Positions 14,971-24,179 of a stretch of DNA of 64,000 nt are shown in pieces (positions within the stretch are counted from its first letter, which is position 1; each line of letters starts with the position of its first letter). The position numbers and the translations under genes are program-made. Under the pieces are notes generated by a model. It was given only the letters and a program-made list of their open reading frames with translations. It was not told where the DNA came from and ran no database searches. Source of the DNA: an uncultured Candidatus Saccharibacteria bacterium (GTDB lineage: Bacteria; Patescibacteriota; Saccharimonadia; Saccharimonadales; Saccharimonadaceae); NCBI GenBank assembly GCA_938036825.1, contig CALHWD010000018.1, positions 54,544 through 118,543 of the forward strand, in the 5' to 3' direction.

Positions 14971-17071
14971 GAAGATGAAGCAAGCTATCCAGCGCCGTCG
15001 CAGCGTGATGGTCCAGGCTGAATGGCGGCACTTGCTGCAGAGCAAAACACTATTGGTGGCAGTGATAGCAATAGCCTTTGTGCCGGTAATATATGCGGCG
15101 TTTTTCCTCAGCTCGGTGTGGGACCCGTATGGGCATACCGACCGACTGCCGATTGCCTTTGTGAATGAGGATAAGGGGGCGCAGATCAATGGTAAGGAGC
15201 TGCAGATCGGCCGGACAATGACTGAGTCTCTACATAAGAGCAAGGCGCTTAAGTGGGAATTCGTCTCCAAGCAGCAAGCCGATGATGGCGTACACCGTGG
15301 CTACTACTATGCAGTAGTGACGGTACCAGAGGATTTCTCACAGCGTGCGGCGTCACTTCGGCAGGACAAGCCACAGCAAGCAGTGGTGTCGTATCAGCTG
15401 ACGCCAGCCAAAAACTACATTGGTGCAGTCATTAGCCGCCAAGCCGCGCAAAAGGTGAAGGAAACAGTGGCCGAGCAAGTGACCCAAACCTACCTCAAAG
15501 AGGTGGCAGCGGGCATTGGTGCAGTGGGTAATGGCATGGTGCAGGCTGGTGAGGGTGCTGGGCGCTTACACCAGGGGTCGGCACGGCTCCAAGCGGGTCT
15601 TACTCACTATACCAATGGCGTTAGCCAACTGGCGAGCAAGCAGCAGACGCTGACAGCGGGCTTAGGGCGATTGCAGGCTGGTGCAGTGCAGGTCCAGCAG
15701 GGCACAGCGCAGCTGACTGGCCAACTGCCAACGGCGGCCCAAGTGGCCCAGCTAACGGCTGGTATGCAGCAGATCAAACAAGGGATGAATACACTCAACG
15801 CTCAGGTGGCTCAACCATCACCAGCGGTAGCGACTCAACAGGCGGCCGTAGTCCAAGATGCGCAGCGGGTGGTGGGTGCGCTCCAGGCAATGCAAGCACC
15901 AGCCGCGTCGGCTGGGGCGATCCTCCAAAAGACTAGCGCCCAGGCGGCTGCATCCGGTGGTAGCACGACCATCACACTACCCGAGCTGCAAACCTTAGCG
16001 AGCGCTCTACAGCAGACTAAAGCCATTGCTGAGCAAACGCAGAGCTTGCTAGCCAACCTTGATACTCTCACTAAAACGCTTGCCACTCAGCAGCAAACAC
16101 TCAAGAATGGTGTGGCGGCACTCAATACTGGCGTGGAGCAATTCGCCCCACAAGCCACCACTGCCTTTGCGGGTTACAACACGGTGCGGGCTGGTGGCGA
16201 GCGGCTCCAGGCTGGTGCAGCACAGGTGGCGGGTAATCTCGCAACAGCTCAGCAGGGTAGTGGGCAACTAGCTCAGGGCGCAGCCACTTTGCAGCAGCAC
16301 TCTAGCACGCTGATGCAGGCAAGTACCCAGCTGGTGGATGGCTCGGGCACACTGGCGCACAAACTGCAGACTGGTGCTGCTCAGGTAAAGCTCCTGCCAA
16401 CTAGCCCAGCGGCTCAGCAGCAGATGGCCGCACCTGTGGCGAGTAGCGAGCACAGTACTGGCAGTGTACCAAACTACGGCTATGCCATGGCACCATATAT
16501 GCTCTCGCTAGCGCTCTTCGTTGGTGGGTTGGCTTTGACGACGATGTACCCAGTGCGCAAGACCTTCTCGCGCCAAGAAAATGCCTGGCACTGGTGGCTG
16601 GCTAAGATGTCAGTCTTGGGGCTGGCTGCACTGGTGCAAGCAACGATTATGATGCTGGTGCTGGTCTATGTGGTGGGCTTGCAGCCCGACCATCCGTGGC
16701 TATTTGCTGCCACAAGCTATCTTGCCTCGCTTGCCTTTATGTCGCTCATTACGCTGCTGGTAATGGTGCTGGATAATCCTGGCCGGCTGGTGGTAATGAT
16801 TATCATGGTGCTCCAGCTGGCAGCGAGCGAAGGAATATTCCCCATCCAAACAGCCTCTGGTTTCTTCCAAGCCATCAACCCCTGGCTACCCATGACGCAT
16901 TCCATCATTGCCTATCGTCATGCGATCTCGGGTGGGGTAGATAGCGCGCTCTATACACAGCACATGCTCATCTTGGCTGGCTTTGCGCTAGTGGCAAACG
17001 CGCTTCTCATCGGCTTCTTGGCCTGGCGTGGCACGCGGCAGTTTGCTCATACGACGGTGGATGGAGACTAA
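14963..17071 (+). CDS. YhgE/Pip-type membrane protein (EsaA-related)
   Basis: A 702-residue protein with the YhgE/Pip plan: an N-terminal transmembrane helix (LLVAVIAIAFVPVIYAAFFLSSVWDPYG), the LPIAFVNEDKGA motif of the family, a long external Gln/Ala/Thr-rich helical stalk with repeated LQAGAxQV / L.QG...L heptad-like units (about 180-490), and five C-terminal transmembrane helices of ABC-2 type. Relatives are phage receptors (Pip, YueB) and EsaA, a part of type VII secretion in Firmicutes. It is translated with the Rrf2 regulator. A secretion role is inference; no EssC-type ATPase is in this window. Confidence 0.88.
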   Translation: MGEKMKQAIQRRRSVMVQAEWRHLLQSKTLLVAVIAIAFVPVIYAAFFLSSVWDPYGHTDRLPIAFVNEDKGAQINGKELQIGRTMTESLHKSKALKWEFVSKQQADDGVHRGYYYAVVTVPEDFSQRAASLRQDKPQQAVVSYQLTPAKNYIGAVISRQAAQKVKETVAEQVTQTYLKEVAAGIGAVGNGMVQAGEGAGRLHQGSARLQAGLTHYTNGVSQLASKQQTLTAGLGRLQAGAVQVQQGTAQLTGQLPTAAQVAQLTAGMQQIKQGMNTLNAQVAQPSPAVATQQAAVVQDAQRVVGALQAMQAPAASAGAILQKTSAQAAASGGSTTITLPELQTLASALQQTKAIAEQTQSLLANLDTLTKTLATQQQTLKNGVAALNTGVEQFAPQATTAFAGYNTVRAGGERLQAGAAQVAGNLATAQQGSGQLAQGAATLQQHSSTLMQASTQLVDGSGTLAHKLQTGAAQVKLLPTSPAAQQQMAAPVASSEHSTGSVPNYGYAMAPYMLSLALFVGGLALTTMYPVRKTFSRQENAWHWWLAKMSVLGLAALVQATIMMLVLVYVVGLQPDHPWLFAATSYLASLAFMSLITLLVMVLDNPGRLVVMIIMVLQLAASEGIFPIQTASGFFQAINPWLPMTHSIIAYRHAISGGVDSALYTQHMLILAGFALVANALLIGFLAWRGTRQFAHTTVDGD

Positions 17072-17099
17072 AATTAATGTGCCGCGAGGCATAGTACAG

Positions 17100-17130
17100 A
17101 GCCGGCTATTGTGGGGTAGTCGGCTTTTTA
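17100..17130 (+). terminator. Terminator after the YhgE/Pip gene
   Basis: AGCCGGCT/AGTCGGCT stem (one G-T pair) followed by TTTTT. Confidence 0.75.
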
Positions 17131-17175
17131 CCTGTTTGCTGGCGAGGCTAGCTTTGAGATTCGAGTAGACCATAT

Positions 17176-17205
17176 TTGACAGATATAGCAAATACAAAGT
17201 ACTAT
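17176..17205 (+). promoter_or_regulatory. Promoter of the gene at 17249
   Basis: Perfect TTGACA (17176-17181), 18-nt spacer, TACTAT (17200-17205). Confidence 0.65.
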
Positions 17206-17248
17206 AGCGGTAAATGGATAGTAGTAAATAAAGCAGGAGTCGATGATA

Positions 17249-18151
17249 ATGAAGAAACCTTGGCAGAAGACAAGTAGTATGGAAGGGGGCTTTGCACAAA
17301 AACCGATTTTGGATGAGACGAACTCGCGCATTACGTTAAGTAATGAGAGTGCTACCGATGATATAGACAAGATAGGTGCGCCACGGTTCTCGCTTGGACA
17401 AAAAGCAGCGGCTCTTGTTGCTCTACTTATTGGTATAAATGGTGCGGCATATTGCAGCAACCACGCAGACGCTCCAACTCATAGCGAAACAGCCGCAACG
17501 GCTGAGCCATTTGGGCAATCGGGTCGTGAGGTAGAATTTACAACTCCCGATGGTGAGATTGATGTGAAGAAGGTCGACAGAGAAGTTTTGCACGGTATTA
17601 CGACGCGCTATACCGAACTGCAGGGTAAGACGAAGACAGATCGTTATATAGGTGACTCTCTTGCAGTGTACCAGACTGATAAGAGTAGGGGTATTAAGGA
17701 GATTATTGCAGCGAAGCGAGCTACCGTCAGCCATGATGGGCAAAATGTCGTCGTAACGACGGTGGCACACAAACAAAAAGACGCAACCACTGGCAAGACA
17801 ACCACCCGAGAGGAGGTGACGCTGGAGACGCCACAAGAGCCAGGTGCTGCCCAGCCGGCTGGTGAGTTGACGACGGAAGAGCTGCTGCAGATCACAGGCA
17901 ACCCTGCCACAGAAGTTGCAGCAGCAAGCAGCTTCCGTCCAAGTGCCAATACTGACCCAAATGAGAAGCTGTACACACGGATGACGCGAACCACTAACGA
18001 GAATGGCACACCAACGTTTATCATCGAAGAGGCATCAGCTAACACAGAAAACCCTGATGATATTCCAAGTGATAGCGCATCGTGGCAGCCAGCCTCCCAA
18101 GCGGGAACAGGCCAAAATTTGAAATATATACTGCAGGCTTGGTGTGTATAG
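17249..18151 (+). CDS. Hypothetical single-span exported protein
   Basis: A roughly 300-residue protein of unknown function. A cytoplasmic N-terminus of about 55 residues precedes one hydrophobic helix (AAALVALLIGINGAAYC), which leaves the rest outside. The outer part starts with a His/Ala/Thr-rich linker, then an alpha/beta region (VEFTTPDGEIDVKKVDREVLHGITTRYTELQGKT), then Thr/Glu/Asn-rich low complexity. ATG 17249 lies 9 nt after AGGAG (17235-17239); the in-frame ATG at 17243 is only 3 nt from it, so 17249 is preferred. Own promoter and terminator, so a single-gene unit. Confidence 0.75.
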   Translation: MKKPWQKTSSMEGGFAQKPILDETNSRITLSNESATDDIDKIGAPRFSLGQKAAALVALLIGINGAAYCSNHADAPTHSETAATAEPFGQSGREVEFTTPDGEIDVKKVDREVLHGITTRYTELQGKTKTDRYIGDSLAVYQTDKSRGIKEIIAAKRATVSHDGQNVVVTTVAHKQKDATTGKTTTREEVTLETPQEPGAAQPAGELTTEELLQITGNPATEVAAASSFRPSANTDPNEKLYTRMTRTTNENGTPTFIIEEASANTENPDDIPSDSASWQPASQAGTGQNLKYILQAWCV

Positions 18152-18183
18152 CATATACCATCAACTCGTAGTGATACGAAGCA

Positions 18184-18209
18184 AAAGCCACCTCGCGAGA
18201 GGTGGCTTT
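18184..18209 (+). terminator. Terminator of the gene at 17249
   Basis: Perfect AAAGCCACCTC gcga GAGGTGGCTTT. Confidence 0.8.
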
Positions 18210-18313
18210 GACACACCTCACCATCATCTGCTATAATACAACCACTTATTGAGGCTCTTAGCCTGTCTCTTATTAGTAGAACCAGAATAATGTATTAGAA
18301 GGAGTGAGATACA

Positions 18314-20659
18314 ATGGGTCAACGACGAGTGGCCACACCCCAGGCAGATGACGCCAAGAAGCGTCCACACGCAAGCAAACAACCAGCGACAACCAATACG
18401 GTGCTCAGTGCCACCACCACGCGCAAAGGCGAGGTCTTTCGGGCACAGCGCCGCACCAGCGAGGGAGTCAATGCCCAGGCCTCGCAGCACGTCATTAATG
18501 TGCCGGTCAATAAGTCGGTCTACAATGGCTATGGCGGCAAGCAGTTTACTCTCAACATGCAGCCCAAGCGGCCCCGTGCTCCGCGCCCAACGCTCAAGGT
18601 CATCCCGATTGGTGGGGTAGGCGAGATGGGCATTGGCAAGAATATGACAGCCATCGAGTACGACAATGATATTATCATCATCGACATGGGCTTCCTCTTC
18701 CCAGGTAGTGACTATCCAGGTATCAACTACATCATCCCCGATACGCAGTGGTTGGAGGAGAATAAGCACAAGATTCGGGCGCATATCTTTACCCACGGGC
18801 ACCTCGACCATATCGGTGCCTTTCGGCATATCATCCCCAAGCTGCCTGCACCAGTCTATGGCACAGCCTTTACATTGGGTATGCTGCAGCGCACTATGGC
18901 CGAGACCGATGGTAGCTACGAGCCGGAGTATCATGAGCTCAAACCTGAGGAGCATGAGATCGTCCAGCTGTGCGACTCCTTTAGTGTGGAGCTGGTGCGG
19001 GTGAACCACTCCATTCCTGATTCGGCCGCAGTAGTGGTGCGCACGCCAGTGGGGAACATTCTCAGTAGTGGCGACTGGCGCATCGAGGAGAACCCGGTGG
19101 ATGGCCGCAAGTTCGACTTCGAGCGCTTGCAAGATATTGCGCACACCGAGGGTTTTCTCCTCATGATGAACGAATCGACCAACTGCGAGAGCGCTGGCAC
19201 TCACACCCACGGTGAGCACGATATCCAGCACAGCATGGGTGAGGTGATGGATAAGTGGGCCAAGAGCCGCATCATCATCAGTAGTTTCTCTAGCCAGCTG
19301 CACCGCATTCAGCTCATCCTCGAGGAAGCAGAGAAGCATGGGCGCAAGGTGGCCTTTGCTGGCTTTAGTATGATCCAGAACCTGGAGGTAGCACTGCGCA
19401 CTGGTGCTATCAAAATCCCCAAAGATACGGTGGTCAAGATGGAAGACCTCGTTAAGTTGCCCGACCACAAGATTACCATCGTCTGTACGGGTAGCCAGGG
19501 AGAATTTAGTGCAGTCCTTAACCGCATGGCAACGGGGGCGCATAAGTTCGTCAAGATCAAGGGGAGTGATGTGGTGGTCTTTAGCTCCAACCCCATCCCA
19601 GGCAACGAGAAGTACGTCGTACGCACCGTGGATGGCCTGATGCGCGAAGGTGGCGATGTGGTGCAAAACGGCAAGACACACCTGACCGGTGTGGGGCCGC
19701 TCCACCTGTCTGGCCATGGTTATTATGATGACCACGTGCGACTCATTAGTGCCGTCAAGCCCACATACTACTTGCCCAACCACGGCGAATTCCACATGTT
19801 AGTGCACAATGCTCGCCTGGCCGAGAAGGAGTGTGGTATCCCACGCAGTCATATCTTTGTCTGCGATCCGGGGGATATTGTGGAGTTTACGACCGATGGT
19901 GCACATAAAATTGGGCGCATTCCGCACTCGGGCGGCACGATGTATGACGACGCTGGTGCAGTCGTGAGCGATGTCGTGCTGAAGGATCGCATCCATATGA
20001 GCCTGGAGGGGATGTTCGTTGTGGTGCTCACTGTGCAGCGTGGGACAGGCCGCCTTCTCACTAGTCCAGATATCATCAGCCGGGGCTTCATCTATCTACG
20101 CGATAATGAAGAGCTGATGGGAATGATCCGCGCCTACCTCAAGCAAAAAGCAGCGCGCAGTATGGTGGGTTCGTATGACTTAGACATCGTGAAGAAGGAG
20201 ATCAAGGATGACATTGCCCGCGTCTTGTACGACCAAACACGCCGCATGCCCATTATTATCCCAGTCATCAACGAAGTCGGTGCACCACAGAAGGCGTCGA
20301 GCCGCACTGCCCGTGTGGGGCGCGAAGTCCCAGCTGGGCGCTCGCGTCAGAGCCTCGCTGCGCCAGCTCAGCCACACACGCCACCGCGCATTGCTAAGGG
20401 TGGTGCCGCTGCCAAAGCAGCCGCCATTGCCGCCCGCAAAACAGCTGGTGCATTGCCTGCCACGACGGATGAGAAAGCACCAACTCGCTCGGCTAATACG
20501 CGCAAGCGCCGCTCAGCCAACAATCGCACGACCGCACGTAGCAGGCAGCCGAGCAATGACGCCTTCGCTGGCCTGCCGCGCAAAAAGTTCCCACCGCGGC
20601 AAGAGCCCGACACTGAGGTAGCTGTACCAAAGGATCGCTCGAAGCGTCGAAGCTACTAG
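18314..20659 (+). CDS. rnj: Ribonuclease J
   Basis: A 781-residue 5'-exo/endoribonuclease. The metallo-beta-lactamase core begins near residue 93 (LKVIPIGGVGEMGIGKNMTAIEY) with the zinc motif HGHLDH at 161-166; the beta-CASP region and the GSQGEFSAVLNRMA block follow, with SGHGYYDDHVRLI and YLPNHGEFHML supplying further metal ligands. It is longer than the usual 550-600: about 92 basic residues at the N-terminus and about 130 Ala/Arg/Thr/Lys-rich residues at the C-terminus, probably disordered RNA- or partner-binding tails. AAGGAG precedes the ATG, and a TATAAT lies at 18233-18238. Works with PNPase in mRNA decay. Confidence 0.95.
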   Translation: MGQRRVATPQADDAKKRPHASKQPATTNTVLSATTTRKGEVFRAQRRTSEGVNAQASQHVINVPVNKSVYNGYGGKQFTLNMQPKRPRAPRPTLKVIPIGGVGEMGIGKNMTAIEYDNDIIIIDMGFLFPGSDYPGINYIIPDTQWLEENKHKIRAHIFTHGHLDHIGAFRHIIPKLPAPVYGTAFTLGMLQRTMAETDGSYEPEYHELKPEEHEIVQLCDSFSVELVRVNHSIPDSAAVVVRTPVGNILSSGDWRIEENPVDGRKFDFERLQDIAHTEGFLLMMNESTNCESAGTHTHGEHDIQHSMGEVMDKWAKSRIIISSFSSQLHRIQLILEEAEKHGRKVAFAGFSMIQNLEVALRTGAIKIPKDTVVKMEDLVKLPDHKITIVCTGSQGEFSAVLNRMATGAHKFVKIKGSDVVVFSSNPIPGNEKYVVRTVDGLMREGGDVVQNGKTHLTGVGPLHLSGHGYYDDHVRLISAVKPTYYLPNHGEFHMLVHNARLAEKECGIPRSHIFVCDPGDIVEFTTDGAHKIGRIPHSGGTMYDDAGAVVSDVVLKDRIHMSLEGMFVVVLTVQRGTGRLLTSPDIISRGFIYLRDNEELMGMIRAYLKQKAARSMVGSYDLDIVKKEIKDDIARVLYDQTRRMPIIIPVINEVGAPQKASSRTARVGREVPAGRSRQSLAAPAQPHTPPRIAKGGAAAKAAAIAARKTAGALPATTDEKAPTRSANTRKRRSANNRTTARSRQPSNDAFAGLPRKKFPPRQEPDTEVAVPKDRSKRRSY

Positions 20660-20683
20660 GGGTCGTCCACGATATCAAAAATG

Positions 20684-20713
20684 AAAAAGCCAGCGCTATA
20701 TAGCTGGCTTTTT
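20684..20713. terminator. Bidirectional terminator between rnj and the small minus-strand gene
   Basis: AAAAAGCCAGC/GCTGGCTTTTT; T runs on both strands suit the convergent genes. Confidence 0.85.
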
Positions 20714-20728
20714 GCGTGCAACCTGTGG

Positions 20729-20890
20729 CTACGTATCCGACTCAACTCGCTGCTGCAGCTCGTGCACCATCTCCTCCAGGCGTTTGATGCGCTGCTGTAC
20801 GCGCAAATATTCGGCGAGCACTACCAGCACAAAGGCAATCACCGCAAAGGGTGCAATCATCGTTACTATATTCCATACCATCTGCTGCAT
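20729..20890 (-). CDS. Small membrane protein, 53 residues
   Basis: A real small gene: AAGGAGG stands 4 nt before the ATG on the minus strand, and the product has one transmembrane helix (IVTMIAPFAVIAFVLVVLAEYL) followed by a short amphipathic coiled coil (RVQQRIKRLEEMVHELQQRVES). This layout, a short helix anchor plus a coiled coil, resembles small scaffold or phage-shock-like proteins, but no family is recognised. It ends 16 nt from the rnj terminator, and its stop is TAG at 20729-20731. The nearest gene upstream, on the same strand, is the RmlC-like epimerase. Confidence 0.75.
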   Translation of the reverse strand: MQQMVWNIVTMIAPFAVIAFVLVVLAEYLRVQQRIKRLEEMVHELQQRVESDT

Positions 20891-20987
20891 ACGACCTCCT
20901 TGCTTCTATTGTGACATAGAATGGACAAAATGGCGAGAGGGGTATCATATAGCAATGATCCGCGTTATAGTGAATAGGCTTCGAATA

Positions 20988-21596
20988 CTAGTGAGTGCGC
21001 TGCGCCATGGCATCATCACCAATAACAGAACGCAAAGTAGGCGCATTGCCGTCTTTTTTGGAGACTTGGTCATAGGTGGATGTGTCGATCGGGATGGGCC
21101 AGTCGATGTCAAGCTCTGGGTCGAGTGGTGTGAGTGATATACCGGGCATGCCAGGCTGCCACTCTTCGTCGAAGCAGTAGAGGTACTGGGAGGGTTGCTC
21201 GCTTGTCGATTGAAAACCGTTGCAAACTCCTTGTGGAACAAACACCTGCACACCTTTTGTTAGTGGGACAGTCACAACTGCGCCAACGGTGGGTGAATCG
21301 ATCCGTGCGTCCACATAGACACCAAAGGCTTCGCCTGCCACTACTGCGACAAGTTTGTTCATTGCTTCGGCATGGAGGCCACGGATGGAGCCACGGTTTG
21401 TTTGCGTGGCATTGATCTGCTTCCAGGGGCCAAACTGCGGCAGTGGTGTGCTATCCATGGCCGATTGGCGGAATAGTTCGCGCACTGTGCCACGCTCATC
21501 AGTCACTTGTTTCATGGTAATGATATAGAGCCCATCGATAGCCGTGGGCACAGCCTCAAATGGAGTAATGATTGGGTAAGATGGTTGCATTGTCAT
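20988..21596 (-). CDS. dTDP-4-dehydrorhamnose 3,5-epimerase-like (RmlC) protein
   Basis: A 202-residue RmlC-type cupin. The core IRGLHAEAMNKLVAVVAGEAFGVYVDARIDSPTVGAV contains the catalytic histidine of the GLH motif, the KLV strand and the VDxRxxSPTxG signature; QVFVPQGVCNGFQ replaces the usual VPxGFAHGF, so the second family histidine is missing. C-terminal part less typical. In the family the enzyme epimerises C3 and C5 of a dTDP-keto-sugar for rhamnose synthesis; the other rml genes are not in this window. The start is preceded by TGCCATACT 7 nt away, so the mRNA is probably leaderless. Could act on a different nucleotide sugar. Confidence 0.8.
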   Translation of the reverse strand: MTMQPSYPIITPFEAVPTAIDGLYIITMKQVTDERGTVRELFRQSAMDSTPLPQFGPWKQINATQTNRGSIRGLHAEAMNKLVAVVAGEAFGVYVDARIDSPTVGAVVTVPLTKGVQVFVPQGVCNGFQSTSEQPSQYLYCFDEEWQPGMPGISLTPLDPELDIDWPIPIDTSTYDQVSKKDGNAPTLRSVIGDDAMAQRTH

Positions 21597-21603
21597 ACTA
21601 CCC

Positions 21604-21609
21604 AGTATG
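21604..21609 (-). promoter_or_regulatory. Extended -10 box of the RmlC-like gene
   Basis: TGC-CATACT on the minus strand, 7 nt before the start codon; no Shine-Dalgarno. Confidence 0.5.
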
Positions 21610-21699
21610 GCATAATCCTATACCGATTGCCTAATGTAGTAAATTATGCTACAATATACGCTATCAAACCAAGCATAAACAGAGTACAATAAAAAGGAT

Positions 21700-24036
21700 A
21701 TGGCTACAAAAAGAAAAACCACTCGCACTCGTTCGTCTACTCGCTCAAGCGCTACTCGTCGGCGCAGCCCAGACAAGAGCAAGGCCAAGCAAGCCGCGCC
21801 GCAGCATACGTTGCCAGCGGGGTTTTGGGCGCAGGTATCGGCGGTGCTGTTGCTGGCGTTTTCGGTGCTACTGGTGGTGTCGTGGTTTGGCTCGGGTGGG
21901 CCAATTCTCAAGTGGCTTGATGCGACGATGCTGCATATTATTGGCTATGCAGTGTATGTCGTCCCAGTAGTAGCGGTGTATGTGGCGGTGGCGATCTTTC
22001 GGGCAGAGAACAACCGCTTGCCAGTGGCGCTGAAGCTTGCAGCAGTGCTGATGGTGCTGTGGTTTGCGGGGCTATTTGGTCTGCTGCGACGCGGTTCGGC
22101 TGCGACGGGTGGTATCATGGGTGACTTACTCAATCGTGCTATGCTGGCGCTGGTCGACCGGCCAGTAGGGGTTTTTGTGTATGTATTGTTGATTGGCTTG
22201 ACGCTACTCTTCGTTTTGCGTATCTCGCCCATGGCGCTGTGGCGTGGCCTGCAAAACATGGTGCGCAGTGAGGCTGAGGCAGACGATGCCGCCAATGTGG
22301 CAGTGGCCCGCCGCGCCGCTGATAGCCAAGCACCAGACACCAGCAAAAAAGCCAAGCGTAGTAAGGACGAGAAGGCCCAAGATAAGCCTGCTGCTATGAG
22401 TGACTTCAAGCTCAACGCGGGCGTTCCAACCCTCTCAGGCGATGGCCCGGCTGAGCCAAAGCCAGACAAAAAGCCACGGGCAACCTTGCGCGACAGCACA
22501 CCGTCTACCTCTGTGGACAAAGCAGCCGAAGACCGGTCTGCTATGCTTGCCGTCAATGACCCCAACTGGCAGCCGCCCAGCCTGGAGCTGCTGGAAAAGC
22601 GTCAGAGCCCGGCTGATGCCGGCGATATTGAGCAAAATGCCCATATCATTCAAGACACACTGCACGAATTTAACATTAATGTCGAGATGGAGGGGGCAAA
22701 CATTGGCCCGAAGGTAACGCAATACACCCTCAAGCCACCCGTCGGCGTCAAGCTCAACCGCATCACTGCGCTGGAGACGAATATCGCGCTCAATCTCGCG
22801 GCATCCAGCCTTCGCATTGAGGCACCTATCCCAGGCAAGAAGGCCGTGGGTATCGAGGTGCCAAACCGCAAGGCGGCCGATGTGCGCCTGCGCGGAGTGT
22901 TAGATAGCCCCGAGTGGCAGCACGCCAAGGAGCCGCTGGCGTTTGCTATTGGTAAGGATATCTCGGGCCGGCCCTTCGTCGGTGAGCTCAACAAAATGCC
23001 ACACCTCTTGGTGGCGGGGCAGACGGGCTCGGGTAAGTCGGTGATGATCAACACGCTCCTTACTAGCTTGCTCTACCGCAACAGTCCCAGCGAAATGAAG
23101 CTCATCCTCGTCGATCCCAAGCAGGTGGAGATGGCACCGTATGCCGATATTCCACACCTCCTTACCCCTGTTATTGTTGAGCCAGAGAAAACCATTAGTG
23201 CCCTCAAGTGGGCGGTCAATGAAATGGAGCGGCGCTATAGTCTGCTGGCTGAGGAGAAGGTGCGCGACATCAAGACGTATAACGAAAAGATCAAAACCCG
23301 CGGTAAGCAGATCGCCGTGGCCGATGAGCAAGGCCACATGCAAAAGGTAGACGAAGGCCGTATGCCGTATGTCGTCATTGTGGTAGATGAGCTAGCCGAC
23401 CTGATGATGGTAGCAGCGCGCGATGTGGAGGCGCTGATCGTCCGCTTGGCCCAGAAGGCTCGAGCAGTTGGTATTCACCTGGTGCTGGCGACGCAGCGGC
23501 CCAGCGTGGATGTGATCACTGGCCTCATCAAGGCCAACGTGCCAGCCCGCATCGCCTTTACGGTGGCCAGTCAGGTAGATAGCCGCACCATTCTCGACCA
23601 AATCGGTGCCGAGAAGCTCCTTGGTCAGGGTGATATGCTGATGAAAACCGCTAGCATGCCCAAGCCCAAGCGTATCCAAGGTGCTTGGGTGATGGACGAA
23701 GAAGTTGCGAAGGTGACCGACCACCTGCGCATGCAGTCGGCACCGCAGTATAACGACGAGATCGTGAGCCAGCCTGTCCAGCTCAATGGCAAAGGTGGCG
23801 TAGTGATGGATATGGATGGCAACGGCGAAGGCAATGACGATATGTTCCGCGATGCCGTGCGAGTGGTAGTAGAGACTCGCAAAGCCTCAACCTCGCTCCT
23901 CCAGCGTAAGCTCCGCGTGGGTTATGCTCGGGCTGCCCGCATTATGGAAGAGATGGAAGAGCAAGGCATCATTGGCCCAGCCGACGGCTCACGCCCGCGC
24001 GATGTGCTGATCGGCAGCATGGATGAACTGGGATAG
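21700..24036 (+). CDS. ftsK: DNA translocase FtsK/SpoIIIE
   Basis: A 778-residue motor that pumps DNA at the division septum. A basic Arg/Thr/Ser N-terminus is followed by about four transmembrane helices (residues 30-180), a charged linker (about 190-320), and the motor: Walker A GQTGSGKS (about 440), Walker B VVIVVDELADLMM, and the ATQRPSVDVITGLIKANVPARIAF block. The C-terminal gamma winged helix (TSLLQRKLRVGYARAARIMEEMEEQGIIGP) that reads KOPS/SRS sites is present. Length and order are normal. AAAAAGGAT precedes the ATG, with TACAAT 9 nt upstream of the start. Single gene. Confidence 0.97.
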   Translation: MATKRKTTRTRSSTRSSATRRRSPDKSKAKQAAPQHTLPAGFWAQVSAVLLLAFSVLLVVSWFGSGGPILKWLDATMLHIIGYAVYVVPVVAVYVAVAIFRAENNRLPVALKLAAVLMVLWFAGLFGLLRRGSAATGGIMGDLLNRAMLALVDRPVGVFVYVLLIGLTLLFVLRISPMALWRGLQNMVRSEAEADDAANVAVARRAADSQAPDTSKKAKRSKDEKAQDKPAAMSDFKLNAGVPTLSGDGPAEPKPDKKPRATLRDSTPSTSVDKAAEDRSAMLAVNDPNWQPPSLELLEKRQSPADAGDIEQNAHIIQDTLHEFNINVEMEGANIGPKVTQYTLKPPVGVKLNRITALETNIALNLAASSLRIEAPIPGKKAVGIEVPNRKAADVRLRGVLDSPEWQHAKEPLAFAIGKDISGRPFVGELNKMPHLLVAGQTGSGKSVMINTLLTSLLYRNSPSEMKLILVDPKQVEMAPYADIPHLLTPVIVEPEKTISALKWAVNEMERRYSLLAEEKVRDIKTYNEKIKTRGKQIAVADEQGHMQKVDEGRMPYVVIVVDELADLMMVAARDVEALIVRLAQKARAVGIHLVLATQRPSVDVITGLIKANVPARIAFTVASQVDSRTILDQIGAEKLLGQGDMLMKTASMPKPKRIQGAWVMDEEVAKVTDHLRMQSAPQYNDEIVSQPVQLNGKGGVVMDMDGNGEGNDDMFRDAVRVVVETRKASTSLLQRKLRVGYARAARIMEEMEEQGIIGPADGSRPRDVLIGSMDELG

Positions 24037-24179
24037 AGCGGCGGGCAGTGTGCATGCAGATTTACAGTGAATCTTAGTGAATCTTAAAGAGTGAGAACAA
24101 AGAGTCTTAGCTGAATTTTACTCCCATCATAGGCGATGGTATAATCATAATTATTGCAGTAATACGCGGGGGATAATCT

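Noticed and set aside
18224..19795. 523-codon open frame on the minus strand inside rnj
   Set aside because: It is antisense to the highly conserved RNase J catalytic region, is His/Leu/Val-rich as expected from codon mirroring, and has no ribosome site.
21700..24036. FtsK-type ATPase as the motor of the type VII-like toxin cassette
   Set aside because: It has the septal membrane domain, a single motor and the C-terminal gamma winged helix of a DNA translocase, not the tandem ATPase domains of EssC/EccC.
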